A DNA stretch of 64,000 bases from positions 1 through 64,000 of the forward strand of contig NZ_JALOCF010000003.1 in assembly GCF_023227905.1 (NCBI RefSeq), read 5' to 3'. How positions within the stretch are numbered: position 1 is the first letter of the stretch; each line of letters opens with the position of its first letter. This document shows positions 39,931 to 50,357 of the stretch, in pieces. Origin of the DNA: Methylobacter sp. (GTDB taxonomy: Bacteria > Pseudomonadota > Gammaproteobacteria > Methylococcales > Methylomonadaceae). The notes beneath the pieces are model-generated. The model saw only the letters and a list, made by a program, of their open reading frames with translations. It was not told where the DNA came from and did no database searches. A program made the translations under genes and the position numbers.

Positions 39931-41194
39931 TTAAAAATTATTGCTGCTTATCGCCCACCTCAACATACGCAACAACTGCCGGTCACCACGCACAAAAAAA
40001 GCGGCGTTACCCTGCCTCGGTTTTGATGGCTTAAAGTCACGTTAGCAATCCAGCGTGGTCTTTAATTTAATTCTCACCATCCCACGCACTAAAAAGCTGA
40101 TAGTCAGTTAATGGCTTAGCTTTATTCCTGCATTCTGAGCTGGCTTAATGTGTATGAGACCCCGCCATTTTAAAATACATGCAATTTGCTAATCATTTTA
40201 ATTCTTAAGCGAGTTTTCATCTTATTGGGTTTAAATATGACTCGATCATTCGATCATCTCTTGGTTACAACACTTAACCCGCTTCGGCGGGTTTTTTTTG
40301 GCTTCAAGAACTGCTGGCTTTAATTTGTGGCAACCTGTCCAAAAAAGACCTGACAACGTCTGGCTTCAGTTCTTGTTATAACATCATGCATTTAGTCTAA
40401 TTACATATCTAAAACAGGCAATATTTCAGAAAGCTTGCGCGCGCCTACTGAAGCGTCCTAAAACGCCCTATACAGGCTGTAGATACAAAAAAACAAGTAC
40501 AGTGAACGCGGTCTTGCTAACAATGCAAACGAACTTCTTGCTGGGCACTTACCGATAGGGGGAATCAACATAAAGCACCCCGTTATGAAAATAACGCAGG
40601 ATGTTTCAATTACCTACGTCACCAGTGGTGTTGCTGGTTTTTCTCTTTTCTATATTCTTGAAAGTTTCAGATTGCAACTGCTCTACCGCACCACTTTGCA
40701 AATGTTTAATTTCATCCCTTTTCAGAAGCACTACTAAAATAGTAGCAACACCAGCGATCAACTATGTGTTGTCTTTTTCTTGTTCTTCAGCCATTTTAAA
40801 ATCCTCGCAGTTTATTTAATTATATTTTGTTTCCTTTCTTTAAAGGGAGGACACTTGGCTGGATAAAATGATATACAGGTCTGCAATTGGCTCAGACTAC
40901 TGTCATTCGCGAATGGCCGCGTTATGACGATAAATATGGCGGAATGGAGTTCATTGACCACCATTATTCAAAAAATTTTAGGGATTTATGAGTAACTATC
41001 CATCAAAACAGAGTAATGGTAGGCATTACCACTATTAAAGTCTAAATCTGTCTTAAATATTTTTTCTACTTTCGCAGCCTGTTTTATCCGCCAAGTGCGG
41101 TGTTTGGCCTATTAAAAAAACAGCAGAACGGAAAATCTTAATGTTTAATTTGGACGCTTTTTTCTCGCAAAAACTGTAAAATCTTGCACGCTTT
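39931..41194. other. Low-coding region right of the island
   Basis: About 1.26 kb, AT-rich, with no gene I can support. It contains a strong terminator at 40276-40298. An open frame over 40601-40819 has no ribosome site and a Ser/Cys-rich composition and is not called. Probably the residue of the decayed second island. Confidence 0.5.
40276..40298 (+). terminator. Strong intrinsic terminator
   Basis: AACCCGC-TTCG-GCGGGTT stem-loop followed by seven or more T. No gene ends directly before it; it may be the original tRNA-Pro terminator or that of a lost gene. Confidence 0.8.
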
Positions 41195-41674
41195 TTGACA
41201 CCATGGAACTTCAATAAATTGAATAAGAAAATTCGCATTATTATAAAAAAACTATCCAATCCTCGCGTTAGAAGGCGATTAAAAATTGGCCTCTCTGTTT
41301 ATAGTCTCGTGGTTATACTTGGGCTGGCATTTAAGCTTGTCTATGATATTGGTTATTTTAACGCGCAGTCTCTTAAAAATGATAAAAATGCTGAGCTCCC
41401 TATTGCGTATCCTGTGCTGACAATAGAATCCGCTCAGCGTATTGTGTCTGGTGCGCTAAAAGAAGATCCTACTAACCCAAAAACAATTGTGGATCAGATT
41501 ATTGATAATAATCATAAACTTTCAACTATTATCATAGAAAACAACAAGCTAAAAAAGATTGCTTGGATTATAGATATGCGTTTGTTTTTTACCGGCGATC
41601 TATTCAATAACGAGGGTTATAATTTAACCGAAGGTATTGAGCATCATCACAATATCAATCGTGGTGCTTATTGA
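41195..41674 (+). CDS. Membrane-anchored protein of unknown function
   Basis: 159 residues from a TTG; a later TTG (about 41218) is possible. Basic N-terminus (K-K-L-S-N-P-R-V-R-R-R-L-K), one membrane segment (about 33-52) and a soluble domain of about 100 residues ending in a His cluster (E-H-H-H-N). No clear ribosome site and low GC, unlike the chromosomal genes to its right. Could be cargo of the decayed island. No family recognised. Confidence 0.45.
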   Translation: MTPWNFNKLNKKIRIIIKKLSNPRVRRRLKIGLSVYSLVVILGLAFKLVYDIGYFNAQSLKNDKNAELPIAYPVLTIESAQRIVSGALKEDPTNPKTIVDQIIDNNHKLSTIIIENNKLKKIAWIIDMRLFFTGDLFNNEGYNLTEGIEHHHNINRGAY

Positions 41675-41891
41675 TTGCTCGTAACAGGACTAGCGGGGGC
41701 ATTTGAACAGAAACTTAGGCGACCAATGCCGATTCAAGCATATATTTATCGATGTGTTTGTTTACAGTGACCTTGTATGACCGCTTTTAAGAAGACTCAA
41801 AGACATCTATGAGTCGAACTCAGCCAGTCAACGCCCGATTCAGATGAGGCTAATCACGGTAGCTGTCAAATCAAGCCCAGCGTTTTACACC

Positions 41892-44800
41892 TTAATCAGT
41901 CTCTTTTTCATAATTAAACTTTATTCTCTGTGAGGTACCGGTCTGCGTTTCAACATTCAAGGTTTTGGTCAGCTTACGTTTTAATACCAATACCACCTGC
42001 CGATTAAACAAGCCGACTTTGGTGCCCACATATAAATTCGGTGTCAGGTATCGGCCTACCGAAGCCATGGTATCTTGCAGCGTTTTTCCTTGTTCAACTT
42101 CAAGTTCGCCTATGCCCAGTTTGCTGGCAATCCATGATGCCTTGCTCGCGCCGTACGACAGCGCGGCTGAGGCAACCATATCGCCTTCCGCCTGGCTGAC
42201 CTGGTTTAACGGCCCGCCGGTAATTAAATAGGCAAGCGCTTCTTCTTCCGGCAACGCAGGCTCTGAATAGATACGCGTTTTCGGGGCATCCAGCGGACCG
42301 CTCAGGTTCAGGATAGCGGTGACCGTTTTATCTTTTGAAACCCGTATGGCTTCCACATCCAGCCAGGGCTTGTCGACCGGACCGTTAAACAGAATTTTTC
42401 CTTTACGTACGGTAAGATCCTGTCCGTAGCTTTTATACTGCGCCTTGTCCATGTTGACATCGCCATACATAGCCGTTGTCTGTCCGGTCTGGGTCATTTT
42501 CAATTTACCGGACAGATCGGTCTTCAGTCCTTGTCCTGAAAAGCTGACTTGCTTGCCGAGTTCAATGTCTATATCAGCATCAACAGGGATGACAGCGGCA
42601 ACTTCCCGGTCGGCTTCTTGTTCGCCGAGAATAACCTCGTCGCTGCTGACTTTTACCGCATTTTCAGGGAGCTGGGACATCTGCAAGATGGCTTTGGGGA
42701 TCTTTAATTTGCCGGTCACTTTCCGTTCCGTCTCGGTAAACGCCGCTTTTAATTCCGGCGAAACCGTTATTTGCGCTTCCGGTAGCTTAGCGACTTCAAA
42801 ATTCGTTCCGATCAGCATGAACTCGCCGGTGCCCTGCAAAGTCGCAAAGCCGTCCAGCTGAATGTAGCCTTGCCCCGATTTTGCCGAACCGCTGAGCTGA
42901 ATGCGCTCGGCAGAGGAAGATGGCAGCGCCTGAAGCCTGATGTCGCGAATCCCGACCCCCAGCCCGGCAATATCAACCGATCCGCCGGTGAATCGTAGCG
43001 TTCCGTTAACATCCGGTTTGTCGGTGCGGCCTTGCAACGTCAAATCCGCCTTAAGATCGCCTTTGATGTTCGACAACTGAGGGACAAAAGGACTCAGCCA
43101 GGCAAAGTTAACAACGGACCCCGTTATCTGGCCGGACAGAGCCTTGCCTTCGCCGGTATCGAGTTGCACTTGTCCGCGCAAATAATCCCGGCCGGTCAGG
43201 GCCAGATCAAAATCGGCTGAAATTAATGTTTCTTTCAATGTCCCCGACAGCTGCCATGTGCCCAAAGTAAACTCAATCGGCCCGTGCTCGGTCTGCAACA
43301 GCATCTTTGCGTTTGCCGGCATGGTTAGCCGGAAATTGCCGTTTAGCAGACCCTTTTGCTGTTGTATGTCGGCATCGGCATTGATCAGGCCTTTGAGCTC
43401 CATTGAGCCGGGCAAGTAGACTTGCAGCAAACCGGTGGGTAATGCGGTTGCGTTAGCTTTAAACTGAAAATCGTCGTTGGCAGGATAAAGCCCTTGCACG
43501 CAAAGAGAAGCAGTTTGCCGGGCTAGGCAGGCTTTCTCCAACATTATATCCATGCCGACAGGCGTTTGCGCCGCGCGAACCGTCATAGTATGGGTAAGCT
43601 GCCAGCGTCCGGCATCCTTGGTGTTTATATCCAGTTTGGAAAAATCGCCCTGCCATACGTCGGCCTTGAAACTGCCGGTAAGCGTGCTTGACAGCTCGCC
43701 GTAGGATGAATTGATATCGGCTTTAAAGCGGTGCTGTTCAAGCGTACCCAAGCCGTCAACCAGCAGTTTGCTAATGACCAGATTGCCGGTTTTGATGTTG
43801 TTGACAGACAGCTGTATTTGGGATGTTTTTTCGGCTTGATAGTCGATATTGACGGCCAACTGCCCGGCACTGTGTTCGGCAAAATGCAAGCGCTTGCCGT
43901 TGGCCTGGAATTTGACCGACGGGTTACGCCACGCGCCTTGTAAGCGCCCATCGCCTTTCAGGCTACCGCCCAGCTTTGGCCATAACGATTCCAACGCTGG
44001 CGCGTCGATAGCGACAATAAGAGCGGCTTGCTCCTGTCCCAATGTGCCGTTAACGGCAATTTTATTCGGGCCCGAAATGACCTTGAAGTCATCGACCTTG
44101 AGCTGTTCGCCGGCCAAAGCCAGCTTGCCGCCCGCGCTGACGGGATAGCCGCGCAACTTGCCGGACAGCTTGTTGATGTCGGCATTCAGTTGCAAGGCTT
44201 TATCGTCCAGCCTGCCTTTGATCCGGGTGTCGAAAGTCAGGCTGCCGGGAAGCTCGGGCGACAGGATGACCGGATTAAAATTTTGCCCTGTTGCTGTCAG
44301 ATCGAAAACGGTCGCGTCTTTCCAGGATACATCGCCGCTAACCTGAAATTGCCCCTCGGCTGCCTTAAGCTCCAGCGCTTTAATGGACAAAGCCTCCATG
44401 CTGCCTTGGCCGTCAAACGTTAACCGGGCTTTTGACAGATACGGCTGGGTTAACTGTGCGTTTAGCCTGATCTGATAATCGCTGAGCAGCCCGGTCACTT
44501 CGAATGAGCCCTGCTCACTGCTGACTTGCGGCTTATCGCCGCTGAGCGGCCAGTTAAGATTTTGCCAATCGCCGTGTACATTGATGCGCGGCTCGTCCTG
44601 CAAATTATCCAGATTGCCTTTTATGGCTGATTTGAACGGCGATGACAATTGATTGTCCAGAGCCAGTCGATGGACGTTGCCGTTGACCGTCGTTATCGCT
44701 TGCCATAAACCATAGTTTTCTGTCGTAGCCTGCCAATCGGCGGTCAAGCTTAAGGGAAAACCCTTGCCCAAGCCTATTTGTCCTTTTGCTGTCGCCGCTA

Positions 44801-45323
44801 GCGGTTCGGCATCAAGCTCCAGCGAAACGATGTTAACCCGGTCATGTTCGATAAATGCCGCCAAATGCAGTTTTTGCAGGCGCTGTACTGTTTCACCTTG
44901 CTGATAGGTAAGACCGGTCAACAGCAAGTTTTCAATAGCGATCTGCACCGGCAAGCGTAGCTCCGCATTAAAATCGAAAGTGCTGGGTTCCGACGGCGCT
45001 GTTTGGGTTACGCTGACATTGACGTCATTGAGGGTCAGATCAACAATTTTTAAAGTGCCTGAAAACAATTCGGAAGGCTGCCAAGCGAGTACAAGGTTTT
45101 TAACGGTAATGGTTTGAGTATCGCTTTTATAGTAGAGATCGGAAAGGCCAATACGCTCAAGTAATCGGCCCTCAATGACTTTAACTGAAACCTGCGCCGG
45201 CAACTGTGAAAAAACCGTCCGCAACAGCCAGCGGCTGCCGGTTGCGCTGCCCATCAAGCCGAGCAAGCCGACCGGTATCATCAGCAGCACGATCAGGATA
45301 ATCAGAGCAATGCGCTTCATCAT
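41892..45323 (-). CDS. tamB: TamB, translocation and assembly module inner-membrane subunit
   Basis: 1143 residues from ATG 45323 (ATG 45320 also possible). An N-terminal membrane anchor (I-A-L-I-I-L-I-V-L-L-M-I-P) precedes a long periplasmic repeat of beta-strands and the C-terminal DUF490 domain (about 800-1143), with K-I-L-F-N-G-P-V-D-K-P and V-G-T-K-V-G-L-F-N-R-Q near the end. TamB spans the periplasm, pairing with TamA, and takes part in outer-membrane protein assembly and phospholipid transport. A 198-nt gap with a repeat separates it from tamA. Confidence 0.93.
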   Translation of the reverse strand: MMKRIALIILIVLLMIPVGLLGLMGSATGSRWLLRTVFSQLPAQVSVKVIEGRLLERIGLSDLYYKSDTQTITVKNLVLAWQPSELFSGTLKIVDLTLNDVNVSVTQTAPSEPSTFDFNAELRLPVQIAIENLLLTGLTYQQGETVQRLQKLHLAAFIEHDRVNIVSLELDAEPLAATAKGQIGLGKGFPLSLTADWQATTENYGLWQAITTVNGNVHRLALDNQLSSPFKSAIKGNLDNLQDEPRINVHGDWQNLNWPLSGDKPQVSSEQGSFEVTGLLSDYQIRLNAQLTQPYLSKARLTFDGQGSMEALSIKALELKAAEGQFQVSGDVSWKDATVFDLTATGQNFNPVILSPELPGSLTFDTRIKGRLDDKALQLNADINKLSGKLRGYPVSAGGKLALAGEQLKVDDFKVISGPNKIAVNGTLGQEQAALIVAIDAPALESLWPKLGGSLKGDGRLQGAWRNPSVKFQANGKRLHFAEHSAGQLAVNIDYQAEKTSQIQLSVNNIKTGNLVISKLLVDGLGTLEQHRFKADINSSYGELSSTLTGSFKADVWQGDFSKLDINTKDAGRWQLTHTMTVRAAQTPVGMDIMLEKACLARQTASLCVQGLYPANDDFQFKANATALPTGLLQVYLPGSMELKGLINADADIQQQKGLLNGNFRLTMPANAKMLLQTEHGPIEFTLGTWQLSGTLKETLISADFDLALTGRDYLRGQVQLDTGEGKALSGQITGSVVNFAWLSPFVPQLSNIKGDLKADLTLQGRTDKPDVNGTLRFTGGSVDIAGLGVGIRDIRLQALPSSSAERIQLSGSAKSGQGYIQLDGFATLQGTGEFMLIGTNFEVAKLPEAQITVSPELKAAFTETERKVTGKLKIPKAILQMSQLPENAVKVSSDEVILGEQEADREVAAVIPVDADIDIELGKQVSFSGQGLKTDLSGKLKMTQTGQTTAMYGDVNMDKAQYKSYGQDLTVRKGKILFNGPVDKPWLDVEAIRVSKDKTVTAILNLSGPLDAPKTRIYSEPALPEEEALAYLITGGPLNQVSQAEGDMVASAALSYGASKASWIASKLGIGELEVEQGKTLQDTMASVGRYLTPNLYVGTKVGLFNRQVVLVLKRKLTKTLNVETQTGTSQRIKFNYEKETD

Positions 45324-45338
45324 CTTAAATAAGAAAAA

Positions 45339-45515
45339 ATCCAAGAGTAACCACGGAGGACACAGACGACCCCATGGATGGGGGAGGTAGAGCACCAACA
45401 GTAGGCGCTCTAGGCGATGCAGGAGCAATTGCCGAGAACACGGAAATTCTAATAGGTTGAGTTAATAGACTTATTTTCTCCGTGTCCTTCGTGTTCTCTA
45501 TGGTGAATAATTTTC
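45339..45515. repeat. CACGAAG-type inverted repeat, copy 2 (tamA-tamB gap)
   Basis: AACCACGGAGGACACAG near the tamB start and TTTCTCCGTGTCCTTCGTG near the tamA stop form imperfect inverted arms. The inner part differs from copies 1 and 3. It lengthens the intergenic gap of what would otherwise be a tight gene pair. Confidence 0.5.
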
Positions 45516-45521
45516 CCTGAA

Positions 45522-47273
45522 TCATAACCTCGTCCCCGCTGCAAAATGAATTTGAAACGAAGAATCCGATTCGCTCAAAGGCAATGCGAAATCCAGCCTA
45601 ATCGGACCGATAGGCGAATACCACCTGACGCCTAAACCGGCGCCGGTTTTGATCCTGATATTCTCAAGATTATACGCATTGCCGCTGTCGACAAACGCGG
45701 CGACGCCCCAGTTATCGAACAGATAATGTTCATACTCCGCACTGACCACGCTTAAGAACTTGCCGCCTATCACTTGGCCGGTATTATCCTTGGGGCCCAA
45801 CTCCCTATAATCATAACCGCGTATGCTGTTCATGCCGCCGGCAAAAAAACGGTACGATGTCGGCAGCTTGTCGAACTGATCAACCAGCGTTGCGCCCTGC
45901 TCTGCCCTGGCGATGAATCTGCCGCGCCAGGGTAATGGATGCGTCCATACGGCTGATGCTGAGCCTTGGCCAAAACTGACCTCGGAAATAGGATTTTCAT
46001 AACTGCCGGCCAGATTAAGCTCCAGGCGGTAACCCCGGGTCGGCCGCATGGGGTTATCGGCAACGGAACGCAGCCAACTGCCGCCGGGCACTAATAACAG
46101 AACCTGATTATTTGTGCCGCCGATGGTGAAGTCTTCGTAAAGAGAGTCGATAAACAAGGTTTGTTTCCAGCCGTTATCGAAGGCGTGCTTTAAGCGCGCG
46201 GAAAGCTTTGCCGAAAGCGACCGGTAAGCGTCCAGCTCTTCCCGTTTGAATCCGCCGCCGAAACTGAATAAATCATTGATCGGATCATCCAGCGGCACGT
46301 TGTATTCAACCTCTGCCGTTGACAGCACCGGCGCAAGATCAAGATTGGCATCAATAAAATGCCCGCGCCGATTTATCCGGCGGTTAATATAAAAAGCATT
46401 GAGCAAAGGCCCCAAGTCGGTATCAAAACCAACGCCGAAACTGTAATGGTGGGTTTTGGCGGGATAAAGCTTAACGGCGACCGGGACCTGGTTTTGGTCG
46501 TCATTCTCGGTGTCCGGGCGTATTTCTATCCTGTCGAAATAGCCGCTTTTCGACAGTGCGGCATGGGTTTTAGCCAGTTGATCGCTGGAATAAAAATCGC
46601 CGCTTTTTATTGAAATGAATCTACGTACAAACTCGGGATTCAACATATCCTGTTCAATAGTCACTTCACCGAACACCTTACGTTTACCGGTATTAAACGC
46701 CAGCTTGATAAGCGCCCTGTTATTGGCTTTATCGATTAACAATTGTTTTTCTGAAAATTCGGCTTGCAGGTAACCTCGCTCCATCGCCAAGGATTGCAGC
46801 CGACTTTTCATCTTCTCGTAGTGATCGTGGCGCAAAGGTTTACCGTTGGCCGCTAGCAGCTCGTTGCGTAATTTTTGGAATGCCGGATCATCCCGTGCAT
46901 CGCCGGTCAGGGTAATATCGATATCGCCAATGAAGGTCTGCGGACCGGAATCAATCGTAAAGTCCGCCTGCCAGCACTTCGGGTTGAAAGCCAATGATTT
47001 TTTGACGTCGGGATGGTAATAACCCAAAGCCCGTAAAGCACGGGATATTTCTTCATCGGACCTGTCGAACAAACCGCGTATTTTCCATTCCATTGCCTGG
47101 CAAGGCTCTTTCGTCAGCGACAGCGTGAGTTGAACATTTTTTTTCGCTTCGTCCGAAAGTCGGCCGTTAACCGAAACGTCCGCTCTGACAGCGGGCGCCG
47201 CTAAATACAGCAGCATTGTGACTGACATCACGCCGAGGGTTAAAGAAGGAACAGGTCTCGTTAGTTGCGGCAT
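45522..47273 (-). CDS. tamA: TamA, outer-membrane translocation module (BamA family)
   Basis: 583 residues from ATG 47273; a TTG at 47294 is an alternative. Signal peptide with A-P-A-V-R-A cleavage region, three POTRA domains (about 40-265), then a 16-stranded BamA-type barrel (G-F-D-T-D-L-G-P, R-G-Y-D-Y-R-E-L-G-P near 475, C-terminal G-P-I-R-L-D-F-A). Works with TamB in outer-membrane assembly. No clear ribosome site; it begins 13 nt after the treY stop, so translational coupling with trehalose genes is likely. Confidence 0.93.
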   Translation of the reverse strand: MPQLTRPVPSLTLGVMSVTMLLYLAAPAVRADVSVNGRLSDEAKKNVQLTLSLTKEPCQAMEWKIRGLFDRSDEEISRALRALGYYHPDVKKSLAFNPKCWQADFTIDSGPQTFIGDIDITLTGDARDDPAFQKLRNELLAANGKPLRHDHYEKMKSRLQSLAMERGYLQAEFSEKQLLIDKANNRALIKLAFNTGKRKVFGEVTIEQDMLNPEFVRRFISIKSGDFYSSDQLAKTHAALSKSGYFDRIEIRPDTENDDQNQVPVAVKLYPAKTHHYSFGVGFDTDLGPLLNAFYINRRINRRGHFIDANLDLAPVLSTAEVEYNVPLDDPINDLFSFGGGFKREELDAYRSLSAKLSARLKHAFDNGWKQTLFIDSLYEDFTIGGTNNQVLLLVPGGSWLRSVADNPMRPTRGYRLELNLAGSYENPISEVSFGQGSASAVWTHPLPWRGRFIARAEQGATLVDQFDKLPTSYRFFAGGMNSIRGYDYRELGPKDNTGQVIGGKFLSVVSAEYEHYLFDNWGVAAFVDSGNAYNLENIRIKTGAGLGVRWYSPIGPIRLDFALPLSESDSSFQIHFAAGTRL

Positions 47274-47286
47274 GGATGTTCGACAG

Positions 47287-50169
47287 TTAGTCAATAATGC
47301 CGAATAAAATGGCGAGAGGAAATAATCTCAATGGCTGATGAACATACAGCTGAAGACAGTCTTCAGCCGGTGTAGCCATAACCCGGCATTGGCTGAACAG
47401 TTCCCGGTAGTGGCTTGGCCCCTTTTGCGGCAATTCCAGCCAGGTATCGGCCCCGACATCTTCCAGCAATCTGTCAAATGCGTTTAACCGGGGCACGATA
47501 ATAACGGCAACATTCTCCTGGTCTTGCCTGGCATAAGCCAGTAACCGATCGGCCCCGGCTCCCTGTACGTTAACTTTCAGGTAGTCGCCGTTCCTGAACA
47601 ACGCGGCATTTTGGTGCCGAAAACGCAAGCTCTGCATGACTACAAAAAGCTTGATGCGCCCATCTTCCATCGTTTCCAATAACGAGCTGATGAAATGCAT
47701 CCGGTCCAAATCCGGTCTTGCCAACATGGCGTCCATGTCGGTCAATAACCGGCTGTTGTTGCTGAAATCAACGGGGCGGCGGTTGTCGGGATCAACCAGG
47801 GTAAATTGCCATAATTCATTGCCTTGATAAATATCCGGCACACCCGGCGAGGTTGTATGCAGCACTACCTGGGCAAGAGCGTTATACAAACCGGGTTTTC
47901 TGATTCGGCTTTCAAACTCGGTAAAATCTCTTAAAAACAATGAACTGACATTGGCGTCCAGGCAGCGGCTAACAAATTGGCTGACCGCTTGTTCATATTC
48001 TTCATTGGGGTTGAGCCATGAGCTAAATTGTTTTGCTTCACGAACGGCCTTAATCATATAACTCCCGATGCGCTCCTGATAATCGGCCCATTCTGTATCC
48101 GTTAAAGCCGTTAGCGGCCAAGTGCCAATCAGCACCTGATAAAACAGGTATTCATCATTGCGGGCAATGACGACCTTGCTCATCCTGGTTTTCTTGGATC
48201 GGTTCAAGCGCTGCCAGCGTAGTACCGCATCCTGCCATTGATGAGGTATTTCACTTAATACATTGATTCTTGCCCGTACGTCAGCGCTGTGTTTGGTGTC
48301 ATGAGTGGACAGGCATAACAGGGTATGGGGCCATTTTTTAATCCGCGCCTGATTAAAATGGTGAAAGGCGTTGACCGAGTTTCCGAGGGAGCGCGGATCG
48401 CCGCCCACTTCGTTTAAGGAGATCAGGCGGTTATAGCGATAAAGACCGGTATCTTCATAACCTTTAGCCATCACCTGCGGCGTATATTGTTGAAACTTCA
48501 TGACCATTTTCAACAAATCAGTATCTGCAACCGCCGAACTGTGTTCCAGAAGCAGAACTTGTCGAATAAACTCAAACACGGTTTTATCGGCCGCCCAACT
48601 TCGCTGCTTGCTTTGATCAATCGCCCACTTGATATATTGGCTGTCCTCCTTGCTGACGGTCTGGCTGTTGATGTAGGTTCGGTAAACAGGAAAACAGGCT
48701 ATAACCTCCAATAAGGCATTGCGCAATGCATAAAGCGTATAGTCCCGAGTTTTTGAACTGGCGTCGGCAATTTTGCTCAAACAATTGGCAAGCACATTTA
48801 ATTCACTGGCCAGCGCGGTCGTCATCACCAGTTTTTTAGCATGATACACCAGTTCGTCAAAATCCTGCCGGTACTCTATAAACCGTGTATAGCAATGCGT
48901 TAATGGTTTTTCTGCGGCGCCATTAATAAAAACGCCGTTAACGATATTGGCAAACTCGTAACCGGTGGTGCCGTGAATCGGCCAGTTATTGGATAAATAC
49001 TCATAGTTGGCGACAATTTTTTCGGCAACGATATAAATGGGCGGCGTGTCCTGCCCGGTGCCGGTATTTAAAATAGCTGAAATTTTTTCATTAAGGTGTT
49101 GATAATAGCCTACCGGGTCGTACAAGCCGTCGCCATGATCGATGCGCAATCCTTGTATCTTGCCCTGTTCGATAAGCGACAGGATAAATTGATGAGTTGC
49201 ATCGAATACCTTTTCATCTTCAATCCGCAACCCGGCCAGATCATTGATATCAAAAAACCGCCGGTAATTAATCTCATCGCCGGCAACGCGCCAATAAGCC
49301 AAGCGATAAACCTGCTGCTCCAGTAAGGCATGCAATTCTCCGGCTTCGTCTACCATCCGGTTAATTTCCGCCACCCGAAAATTAATAAACTTCATAAGCT
49401 GCGGACTGTCCGCACAGAGCTTGGCAAGATGTTTTTTAAAGACTTCCTTATCCCGCTTGCGTTCTTCTATTTTTTCTTCCGCCCTGTCCGTGCATAAAGG
49501 CAATTTACTGAAACTGTTATCGATAGTCTGATATTCCAGAAACACCATATCGTCCTCTGCGAAACAATTGAGCAACTGCTCGTGTTGCGAGCTCAGGATA
49601 AAGGGATAAGTCTGCGGATCAACGGGAAACCGGTGTTGATAGTAATGAACGCTAAACTCGCCCTGCCCGGCATCGAAAGCCAACTTCAGTTCCTGCTGTT
49701 CCAGGATATTGCCGTAGTGGTCGCCCAGCACAGGAAGCAGTATTTTATTTTGCAGCGATTTCTTGATCGGATACCAATCAATATCAAAAAATGAAGCATA
49801 GTAGGAAGCTTGCCCATTCTCCAGCACATCCAGCCACCAGGCATTGTCGCTATCCATAATGGCCATATGATTCGGGACGATATCCGTTATCAAGCCCATC
49901 CCGTTACGCCGCAATTCTTCGATAAAACGCTCGTAGTCCTCGCGGCTGCCGATTTCGGGATTAATCTCGTTATGGTCGACGATATCATATCCGTGGCTAC
50001 TGCCCGGCCGGGCTTTTAGATAGGGAGACGAGTAGCAGTGGCTAATGCCGAGCCGGCGAAGATAGGGAATAAACCGGGTTGCCTCAGCAAAAGTAAAGTG
50101 CTTGTTAAATTGCAGGCGATAGGTTGAAACCGGAATGTCCGCCTCTCTCTGCCGGTTTTGATCAGTCAT
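47287..50169 (-). CDS. treY: Maltooligosyl trehalose synthase
   Basis: 960 residues. A GH13 enzyme that turns the reducing end of maltooligosaccharides into a trehalose unit. Seen: S-T-Y-R-L-Q-F N-terminus, S-S-P-Y-L-K-A-R-P-G-S-x-H-G-Y-D, D-I-V-P-N-H-M and the catalytic Asp segment G-L-R-I-D-H-G-D-G-L-Y-D-P. TreZ acts next. The 188-nt gap to treZ contains a repeat, not a gene. The start follows GTGATTT, a weak ribosome site. Confidence 0.94.
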   Translation of the reverse strand: MTDQNRQREADIPVSTYRLQFNKHFTFAEATRFIPYLRRLGISHCYSSPYLKARPGSSHGYDIVDHNEINPEIGSREDYERFIEELRRNGMGLITDIVPNHMAIMDSDNAWWLDVLENGQASYYASFFDIDWYPIKKSLQNKILLPVLGDHYGNILEQQELKLAFDAGQGEFSVHYYQHRFPVDPQTYPFILSSQHEQLLNCFAEDDMVFLEYQTIDNSFSKLPLCTDRAEEKIEERKRDKEVFKKHLAKLCADSPQLMKFINFRVAEINRMVDEAGELHALLEQQVYRLAYWRVAGDEINYRRFFDINDLAGLRIEDEKVFDATHQFILSLIEQGKIQGLRIDHGDGLYDPVGYYQHLNEKISAILNTGTGQDTPPIYIVAEKIVANYEYLSNNWPIHGTTGYEFANIVNGVFINGAAEKPLTHCYTRFIEYRQDFDELVYHAKKLVMTTALASELNVLANCLSKIADASSKTRDYTLYALRNALLEVIACFPVYRTYINSQTVSKEDSQYIKWAIDQSKQRSWAADKTVFEFIRQVLLLEHSSAVADTDLLKMVMKFQQYTPQVMAKGYEDTGLYRYNRLISLNEVGGDPRSLGNSVNAFHHFNQARIKKWPHTLLCLSTHDTKHSADVRARINVLSEIPHQWQDAVLRWQRLNRSKKTRMSKVVIARNDEYLFYQVLIGTWPLTALTDTEWADYQERIGSYMIKAVREAKQFSSWLNPNEEYEQAVSQFVSRCLDANVSSLFLRDFTEFESRIRKPGLYNALAQVVLHTTSPGVPDIYQGNELWQFTLVDPDNRRPVDFSNNSRLLTDMDAMLARPDLDRMHFISSLLETMEDGRIKLFVVMQSLRFRHQNAALFRNGDYLKVNVQGAGADRLLAYARQDQENVAVIIVPRLNAFDRLLEDVGADTWLELPQKGPSHYRELFSQCRVMATPAEDCLQLYVHQPLRLFPLAILFGIID

Positions 50170-50211
50170 AAATCACGACATCTTGTGGAACCGGCCGTTC
50201 CAATTGTCAGT

Positions 50212-50341
50212 CCACGAAAGACACGAAATAAAACAATATGCTGCATAGACAGCGAATAAATCCCTCGTGCTTTGTGTCTTATTAAATCGTTTCGTGATTT
50301 TTGTGTCGCCTAAGGCGCCTACTTTTGGTTTTCGTGGACAA
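50212..50341. repeat. CACGAAG-type inverted repeat, copy 3 (treZ-treY gap)
   Basis: CCACGAAAGACACGAAATAA (50212-50231) with TTTCGTGATTTTTGTGTC and TTTTCGTGGA arms to the right. It fills most of the treZ-treY gap and may affect mRNA stability within the operon. Confidence 0.5.
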
Positions 50342-50357
50342 ACTGCTTTTTTCAGAA

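Noticed and set aside
40601..40819. 72-codon frame right of the island
   Set aside because: Ser/Cys-rich, no ribosome site, in a decayed region.
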